Positions 57,659-64,000 of a DNA stretch of 64,000 nucleotides are shown here, piece after piece. Both the position numbers and the translations under genes were made by a program. Numbering within the stretch: position 1 is the first letter of the stretch; each line of letters starts with the position of its first letter. Below the pieces are notes generated by a model. It was given only the letters and a program-made list of their open reading frames with translations, made no database searches and had not been told where the DNA came from. The stretch is from Hyphochytrium catenoides (lineage: Eukaryota > Sar > Hyphochytriomycetes > Hyphochytriales > Hyphochytriaceae), in NCBI GenBank assembly GCA_900088475.1, contig FLMG01003947.1, positions 149,275 to 213,274 of the forward strand, read 5' to 3'.

Positions 57659-58856
57659 TCAGGTAGGGCTGGGTTCGAAAGACTTTTGATAAAGCAAAGG
57701 TGTCCGGGTGCAAGATCTCGGGAGGTCTCGAACTGCATCACAGAGACACGGGTTCATCGATCATCGTAGGACCGAAAGTGATCCTTTTGAAGAAGTTGTT
57801 GGAGCGCTATTCTTACCTGTATGATGGTGCTTACGGCTTCTCCTGAATGTTGTCCCTTGCTGGAGAGGCATCTCCACTTTGAAGACGAGATAGGTGGCTC
57901 TGACTAGAAGTATCAAAAGGGTCAAAGCCCGATTAAGACAAAAATCCTTGATGAATAGGCTAGCTCCATTTGGTTCGTCTTGCGTCATCACCATCAAGTG
58001 GTCCATGGAACATGTCAACAGTGGCTCGAGGTCATCCAAGGCTGTAGGCCCACATATGTGAGAATCAGCTGTGCAAGAAATACCAAAAGGCCAGAAGAAG
58101 TACACTCTTATGGCCAGAGGTTCTGATGGCGACAGGAACAGCATCATAATATACCAGAACTGACATCGCGGCGAAGAATGAAGCCATTCCTCCCACACCT
58201 CCCTCCGATCCGCAGAGAAATTGGACAAGCCCAATACGGATAGCCCACGGAAAGAGTACAGCCTCCATAACAATAATCCTCAGCTCAAATGCATTTAAAA
58301 AAATACTTGGCTAGTACGTGGAGCGATGAGACAGATACCGTATGCACGAATGCCAGAGCAGTGCTGCTGATAATGTAGGGCCACCCTAGAATCAGAACTG
58401 CAACCCTATTGCGAAGATTTTGAGTAAGGAGGAATAGAATGAGCTGTGATGCGTAGAGAACCCGGGTTGTTGGTCTTATAAATCGTTTCCAGCTCCACCG
58501 ATGTTCATAGAACCATCTTCCGAGTATCCATTCCATCACAGTAAGATTACTTTCTTCCTGAGTCATATCAACGTAAGGCCGCACAGCAACTATCACCCGC
58601 TTCTTCCTCCGGTGTCTGCCGATGATCATAGTCGCATCATTCTCCTTTCTATTAACACCGCTGTCATCATCGCTATCTCTACCGCATTTTGGTGCCACGA
58701 CCAAGGAGGCGCTGCCCTTGATGGTAGAGACCGTAATCTTCCGCAGTGATCTGGCTTTGACTTCCACTGCAGAAGGTCTGTAGCCAAGGGCCTCCTCAAT
58801 CTCCGTACGTGCGCTAATTAGCGACTTCCTGCCGAGGTCATCTCCTCTTTAGATAG
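57659..58856 (-). CDS. Multi-pass membrane protein of unknown family, 5' end unresolved
   Basis: Exons 58339-58856 (5' limit approximate), 58106-58283, 57817-58041 and 57659-57732 join in phase and end at TGA. The N-terminal half is basic and soluble. Hydrophobic spans follow: VLYASQLILFLLTQ, VAVLILGWPYIISSTALAF, VMEAVLFPWAIRIGLVQFL, GGMASFFAAMSVLVYY and ALTLLILLVRATYLVF. The C-terminus is basic and His-rich (RRSRKHHHTG). I do not recognise the family. The first exon and start codon upstream of 58856 could not be fixed, and the donor GTGTAC at 58105 is non-ideal. Confidence 0.55.
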
Positions 58857-59619
58857 GTCTTCCATGAAGATACTTTCTACGACTACTTCTTTCCATTCTC
58901 TGTTGTTTCCTTCACCCTTAGATGGAAAACCCAGATAGTTCCACAACGGCTTGGAGCCAAAACAGCGAGGCAGGAAGGCTCAACTAACTTCAAGGTGTTC
59001 GTACGTACCCACCCGTAGTCAATCATTTCACTTGAATGTGTGACTTGTAATTCAACTGCACCGGCTTTCGACCTACTACTACCCTCAAGAACTTTTACTG
59101 GCCCTAGATCCGATTCCGATGGATCCTAGTAATGTGTTGAGGAACTATTGAAGGATGTAAGGGAGCCAATCAGCCCACAGCTACATCTAAACTGAACCTC
59201 TATAACGGTTCCTTCACTGAAAGAATCCTTCAATCTGGTTGTCTGTCTTATGAGGCGCTTCAATAGGTGGTATAAGTGAGTGCCAAATCTTCTATGGTAT
59301 AGTCGTCTTGATTATTCATGAGTATCTAGTTGCCATGTAATCTTCTCCAAGCGGCGGACCTCCTTCTCCTGGTCTACGCTCCTTCAGTGTTCGCTGTTCT
59401 TCTGTTCTCGTCCTTGAGATCTCGTTGTTCGCTCCTACCCTTCCACCCTCATGAGAGCTCTAAAGATTGGTGGGGTTCCTTCTACTTTCATTGCTGTTCG
59501 TCCGGTAATCGGAAGTTGCGTGGAAGCTCTTCTACAAAGTGTTGAAGTTGGCTCATTCTCCAAAACTCCCAGTGACACCAACATTACCACCACCAAAACA
59601 TCTGTGAAGCAAAGACAAG
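58857..59619. other. Intergenic region
   Basis: This probably holds the 5' part of the membrane-protein gene and the promoter of the PAN/Apple gene. No further gene is seen. Confidence 0.45.
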
Positions 59620-60609
59620 ATGTTCTCAAAGCTCGCGATTGTGACCTGCCTAACCTTAAGCGGCTTGTGCCTACTTCTGGGGACAGGTGAGGGCAGGGTT
59701 GATACCATCTGCGACTGGCAACCCGTAGTCGCAGGCCCAGCCTTTGACTACTACCGAGAACTTCTAGGCGTGTGGTACGATCAGACCGATACCGCGTCCT
59801 TCAGGGGACAATACGATGCCGCATGCGCATGTCGAACTCTACTATTTTATGGCCAACATTCCCAGTGCATGAATGTGGAGCAGAATACCGACTACCCAGG
59901 CAATGACATTGGTTATCTCGATTACGTGGATGACCCAGAACACTGCTGCCGGGCTTGTTCAAATACTCCTGGCTGTACGAACTACGTTTTGTTTGAGAAG
60001 TAATGCTTCTTGAAGAGCTCGAGAGGAGATCCGACAACTCTTCAGAACGCCGTGGCTGCTACTCTAGTAGGGACCCAAGCGGGCAAAGAAGAGCAACAAC
60101 AACTCCAATTGGCAGCTGCTTGCGTTAATGCGGAAGAGGAAGATATTATTGTAACAACAGGAAACGCAACTTTCCCGTGGTCAGAGAAGGTCGGCGCCAT
60201 CAGAATTGATATTGAGGAGGAGCTTTCTGCGGAACAAGAAAGGGACATTATCTACCCTGGTGGTGCTAACTTCCTCATTTTGGATATCAAGCGGAGAGAG
60301 CCGCAAGCAGGAGACCCAAAAACTGAAAATGACCCGATTCAATACTTGGTAGTGGGTTCCCCTTGCTATTTCGACGCTAGGATTCTCTCCAAACAACCTC
60401 AACTTCCGGAAGGTGACTACAAGGACGCTCTTAACGTTTTGAACGAGGCTGGCTATCCTCTCGATCTGCTTGCCCTCAACAGAACGAGGCAAGAAGAAGG
60501 ACTATGTGCTGCGAGGGACAGTTGGTTGGAGCAGCGTCAGAATGTTTCTGATGGTCATAACCGAAGCGATGCTGGAAAAGCAAGAGCGAGATTGCTGTTG
60601 CGCAACTAA
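59620..60609 (+). CDS. Secreted PAN/Apple-domain protein interrupted by an in-frame TAA
   Basis: The frame opens with a signal peptide (LAIVTCLTLSGLCLLLG) and runs 127 codons to TAA at 60001-60003. It continues open in the same frame for 201 more codons to a TAA at 60607-60609. The stop falls inside a PAN/Apple-like module: HCCRACSNTPGCTNYVLFEK, then the stop, then CFLKSS, which has the expected spacing of the last Cys and Leu-Lys. The C-terminal part is acidic with one Cys pair region (VVGSPCYFDARIL) and N-glycosylation sites. PAN modules bind proteins or carbohydrates outside the cell. No intron that preserves the Cys could be found. The stop could be a sequencing error, a recent nonsense mutation or readthrough. 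Confidence 0.68.
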
Positions 60610-61305
60610 AGCCGGTGGGCGCAGTCTCGGGAAGAACGAAGAGAGAGCAGCTTTACTTTAGGTGTGGCTTCGGAACTGAAGGGAATAGGTGATGTCCGTT
60701 ACTTACCAAATGCAAAATAAAGAAAAAAAGAGCTATTCCTCGTTAATGATGCAAAGTGAGGTGATGGTGGAAAGGATATCTCTTGTTTTATGCTTACGAT
60801 GTGCAGAATAGAGCTCATGCGTCCTCATACAGCAGCAAGCAGTAGAGTGGTGATGTTATTCCCACCCCCGTATCAACGGCCAGCCCAAGCAACGAGTAGC
60901 CTACAGCAACGGTAGAAGGAACATTTATCCTTTATCAGAGGGTGAGGGTCATAACTTTAGACACAATGTCAAATGGACACGCAAGAATCAAGAGATACTG
61001 CTCTCCTAATTCAGAGAGGATCAATGCCGCATCCACTACAACCTCAGCTCTAGACTAAATATAAAGGAAATGCTATGATGAACGGGCTCGGAAGGTAACA
61101 TGATTATTCCGCTCCTGCGAGTTCCTTTCTTTTATTATTATGTGCTACTACCCTGGAGCTGGCGGCTATAACCACAAGCACTATCGGAATGGCTGAGGTG
61201 TCGCTCTTGTTATGCTGGGCACACAACAGTAACAGACCAATTAGCTTCTATGGCAGGCTCCTCATAATATATGAACTCCACCATAGGGTGACCACGCGTC
61301 ATGAT
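60610..61305. other. Convergent intergenic region
   Basis: AT-rich in places, with no coding signal. Nothing is seen. Confidence 0.5.
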
Positions 61306-61890
61306 TCAGAGCAATAAAAGGCATGGCAAAAGGAGGAGGAGAGGAAAGAGCAGGAGTGGAAGCAGCCAGGCGCCACAGCAGCACGTGAGAGGGGTAAAAA
61401 GGAACAAAAGAGAGATCAATATGACGAGCGTTAGAGGGTCACATCCACCCTTCAGCTCTCCTCCTGGTGTTACAATTCTAATTGTACTGTTTGCTTGGAT
61501 GCCAGAGTCCCGTAAATGCAGATCACTCCTGAGAGGTCTCCCACCAAAGAAAAGTCGAGGACTTTCAATGTGCCGGTATTCTTCTGACCAGCCCATGTGA
61601 TCTGACAAGAGCAAGGATGGGAAGTAAGTCAGCCAACTGCATTGACAAGTAGTGATGCTGAGTCTTACGATGTTCTTCCAGCCTGCCTGTTGTCCTTCCA
61701 TGTCCGTCCTGTAGTTTTTGAATAATCTTGGCTTCCAGCAGGCTAACACTTTCATCGGGGCATGCCTCAAGGGTCAAGATCCTGCCATCGGGCTAACAGT
61801 AAAGTAGTATCAAACCCAAGATAAATATTAGCGGTAGTTCACTGAGAAGAACAGTAGATAAGAGCGTACCGACAACGCAAAGATCTGCAT
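61306..61890 (-). CDS. Ubiquitin-like protein with a hydrophobic C-terminal tail, 3 exons
   Basis: The exons are 61870-61890 (MQIFALS, donor GTACGC), 61669-61792 and 61306-61601. Phases match, giving 146 residues. The start is that of ubiquitin (MQIF). Exon 2 supplies the strand and first helix (RILTLEACPDESVSLLEAKI). Exon 3 supplies SPRLFFGGRPLRSDLHLRDS and ANSTIRIV, matching the [27 protein letters not shown] part of ubiquitin. After PGGELKGG the frame continues into about 40 very hydrophobic residues (VILISLLFLFTPL, LLPLLLFPLLLLLP) instead of ending at Gly-Gly. It could be a membrane-anchored ubiquitin-like protein, or translation may end by splicing not recognised here. Confidence 0.72.
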
Positions 61891-62304
61891 GGCTTGAGTG
61901 ATTGCCGTAAAGCGCCCCTCTACAGAACCTCAAGATTCTATGGGTATCGCAATTGAGAAGGCTTCAGAACCGTTGTACTCCAAATCACCCTGACTTCCTA
62001 GAGGAAAATTTATAGTGGAGCCACTGTGTCAGTATGACACAGTAACGGCCAACTCTACATGTATTCTGGAGAGGATGCATACATAATAACCTCTGCGGTT
62101 AATTCCAAATAAAGCACGCGTTGGTAAAACCATTATAAAAACTACTTGTACATTTATAAGCACCTCATCTATTTATACTTCTATAGGTCCCTACGGTTCA
62201 TTCGAGGAGCAAGGAACTTGCTACAAGCTGCTCTCTCTTAATCATTACCGGCTTAGAGCATGGAGGTGGAGGAGGAGGGCGATGAGGAGATGTGGCCCAG
62301 GAAG
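61891..62304. other. Intergenic region
   Basis: Nothing is seen. Confidence 0.5.
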
Positions 62305-62400
62305 TCAGTTGCGCGGATGGGCGAAGTTAGGCATGACGCCAGGAGATCTTGAGCCTGGAGGATCCCTCCTCCCGCTACTTGCTTCGTCCTTCTCCACCTG

Positions 62401-62451
<51 letters not shown>

Positions 62452-62725
62452 TGTTCCACCCTTCCAAATGTAACCGTTTCTGGACTTCCTACCTGGAACA
62501 TTCTCTACGAAGGACTCGCAATCGCGTTCGCTGTATTCTGGCCTTATAATGGTGGTTGTAATGGTGGGTGTATACAAAGGTTGGATTTCAGCAAAAGAGA
62601 AGCCTGACTTACTTGTGTCCTCCTTTTTCTTTTTCAATGATGGGCACAAAGCGGAGTGGTCGGCGTACAAGCTTCTGCGCTCCAATTCTCCAATTCTCCG
62701 CCCCGGAAGTTTTGTCCAAATACAT
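62305..62725 (-). CDS. Small 70-residue protein, 3 exons, microsatellite in intron 2
   Basis: The exons are 62613-62725, 62493-62542 and 62305-62354, with donors GTAAGT and GTAGGA and acceptors TATAAG and CTCCAG. Phases 2 and 1 are satisfied and the frame closes at TGA. The protein has a basic middle (IGAQKLVRRPLRFVPII) and an acidic, polar second part (EYSERDCESFVENVP). No membrane span or signal is present. I do not recognise it. Intron 62355-62492 contains a (CT)n run on the plus strand. Confidence 0.6.
62402..62448. repeat. (CT)23 microsatellite in an intron
   Basis: A pure CT tract of about 47 bases within intron 2 of the 70-residue gene. It is GA on that gene's coding strand. Confidence 0.95.
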
Positions 62726-63158
62726 GACTCTTCTTGCGGGTGCAGTTGAGCACTCGTGCCCAGCGCCAGGGCTTGGGTGATAAGGTCCCGCCAGCAGCTC
62801 TTCTTCTCTTTTTGGCCTAGGAACTAGTATAGTTCCTTCTCATTTGTCTTTCTTGTCTTGATAAATAATATTACTCTCTGTGTTCTTCCGAGGTCCAATA
62901 TTATTGAAGGATCATTTTTAGCTTTCCCCTTGGTGGAAGGGGGCCCCGTGAATCTAGAGAACAAAAAACTGAACACCTTTCCACTTCTTTGCTCACAACA
63001 CTTTGCTCTAGTTCTACTTCTATCGCGTCAGCCCCATAAAAAGATCCAGAAGAGCCATGCCGCCTTCGTATAGCTCCAACATTTGAGCAGTGCTGCAAGC
63101 CACTGGGCGGGTTAGTTCTCGACCCGTTTGCATATGGCTCCCTTCTTGCGACCTCCAA
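62726..63158. other. Intergenic region between divergent genes
   Basis: This separates the minus-strand 70-residue gene from the plus-strand phosphatase. No coding signal is seen. Confidence 0.45.
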
Positions 63159-63241
63159 CGAAGAAACTCTGCGTCTGTCACTTCAAAATTTCCTGAAGAA
63201 ACTACGAAGAAACTCTGCGTCTGTCACTTTTAGAATTTCCT
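63159..63241. repeat. Direct repeat upstream of the PhoD-like gene
   Basis: Copies at 63159-63194 and 63205-63241 share CGAAGAAACTCTGCGTCTG and the following TCACTT, and both end in ATTTCCT. They lie 60-140 bases before the start codon and could be regulatory or a simple local duplication. Confidence 0.85.
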
Positions 63242-63299
63242 AGACCGTCACAAACAAAGGATCATCCTTTCTTCTTCGGCAGCGCGTCAATATCTCACA

Positions 63300-64000
63300 A
63301 TGGTTGCTAATCAACTTTACCTACTGCTGGTGATACACTACTTTTGCCTGAGATTGGTCGCTTCTGCACCTTCCTTTTATTGGGGTGTGGCCTCCGGCGA
63401 TCCTGACGAGACCTCGGTAGTTCTATGGACCAAGATCTATGGGCCAAACGCTACTTCCAATGCCAAAGACGAGACAGTAATTTGGGAAGTGGCCAAGTCT
63501 AGTGACATGACGGATACGTTCTCGGACGTTGTCAAAAGGGGCACGTTCTCAACAAACGGTAGTGTTGACTGGACAATAAAGCTTGTGGTGGACGGCTTAG
63601 AACCAGGCACTACGTATTACTACCGGTTTCAAGACAAGGACGATACCATCAAGTCCCCTATCGGGCGGACCCGTACACTCCCAGAAGCCGACGACGCGTC
63701 TTTCAGTAAAGTACAATTCGCCGTCGCCAGTTGCATACTCTACCAGGGAGGATTCTTCACCCCACTAGACCATATGCCGAACCGATCTAGAGACATCTTC
63801 GGTGTAATTTTCTTGGGGGACTTCATCTATGAATACGGTCCAGGCGGGTACGGTGAAGGCAGCGCTATTAGTAGACTTCCAGATCCGCCTACTGAGACAG
63901 TAAACATTACGGCCTACCGGACCCGGTATGCTCAGTATCGCAACACCACGTCTATGGTCGAAGCTATGCGATGGTTTCCTTGGTTCATGGTATGGGATGA
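63300..64000 (+). CDS. PhoD-type alkaline phosphatase/phosphodiesterase, 5' part
   Basis: A secreted metallophosphatase that releases phosphate from organic esters. From the ATG at 63300 the frame is open to the window end (233 codons). It has a signal peptide (LYLLLVIHYFCLRLVASA), then the N-terminal PhoD domain: FYWGVASGDPDETSVVLWTK and GLEPGTTYYYRFQDKDD. Next comes the start of the catalytic part: VQFAVASC and FGVIFLGDFIYEYG, whose Asp and Tyr belong to the Fe/Ca site. The last residues, WFPWFMVWDD, approach the conserved WDDHE block. The C-terminal portion lies outside the window. Confidence 0.93.
   Translation, partial: MVANQLYLLLVIHYFCLRLVASAPSFYWGVASGDPDETSVVLWTKIYGPNATSNAKDETVIWEVAKSSDMTDTFSDVVKRGTFSTNGSVDWTIKLVVDGLEPGTTYYYRFQDKDDTIKSPIGRTRTLPEADDASFSKVQFAVASCILYQGGFFTPLDHMPNRSRDIFGVIFLGDFIYEYGPGGYGEGSAISRLPDPPTETVNITAYRTRYAQYRNTTSMVEAMRWFPWFMVWD

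Noticed and set aside
1-64000. CRISPR arrays, rRNA, prokaryotic operons, integrases
   Set aside because: I saw none. The repeats are microsatellites, tandem duplications or a single inverted repeat, and genes carry spliceosomal introns.

Overview
This window is nuclear DNA from a microbial eukaryote. Many genes are split by short GT..AG introns, mostly about 50 to 280 bases. Coding exons only join in frame when those introns are removed, and there are long (GA)n/(CT)n microsatellites. The gene set (caleosin/peroxygenase, peptide N-glycanase A, Stealth-type sugar-phosphate transferase, GPR1/FUN34/YaaH transporter, eukaryotic glycyl-tRNA synthetase, a giant VPS13, a two-domain cyclic-nucleotide-binding protein, a dehydrin-like protein) would suit an alga or another free-living protist. 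The sequence alone does not fix the lineage. One 26-base run of N shows that this is a scaffold. All exon structures here were read by eye from splice motifs, reading phase and family similarity.

Layout. 0-11 kb: on the minus strand, a 6-phosphogluconolactonase that runs off the left edge, a ten-exon protein with two cyclic-nucleotide-binding domains, a small three-exon-type gene and a four-exon caleosin. 11-15 kb: gene-poor, with the N gap. 15-24 kb: a single-exon Stealth-family transferase (+), an eight-exon F-box/ankyrin protein (+) and a three-exon peptide N-glycanase A (-). 24-30 kb: a small one-membrane-span gene (+) that converges on a three-exon glycyl-tRNA synthetase (-). 30-37.5 kb: mostly decayed or unrecognised sequence around an intact secreted Cu-only superoxide-dismutase-like gene (+) and a stop-interrupted ORF (-). 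37.5-42 kb: a head-to-head pair of unknown genes flanking a near-perfect inverted repeat, then a small three-exon gene (-) and the last exons of a possible RGS-domain gene (+). 42-52 kb: one VPS13-like lipid-transfer gene of 23 exons and about 2,832 residues. 52-64 kb: GPR1/FUN34/YaaH transporter (-), dehydrin-like protein (+), multi-pass membrane protein (-), secreted PAN/Apple-domain protein broken by an in-frame TAA (+), ubiquitin-like protein with a hydrophobic tail (-), a 70-residue three-exon gene (-), and the start of a PhoD-type phosphatase (+) cut by the right edge.

There are no operons; neighbouring genes are functionally unrelated housekeeping, secretory and stress genes. Secreted or endomembrane proteins recur (PNGase A, Stealth, SOD-like, Apple, PhoD). 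Several real genes are small and split into exons too short for simple ORF calling. I found four of these by matching splice phases.
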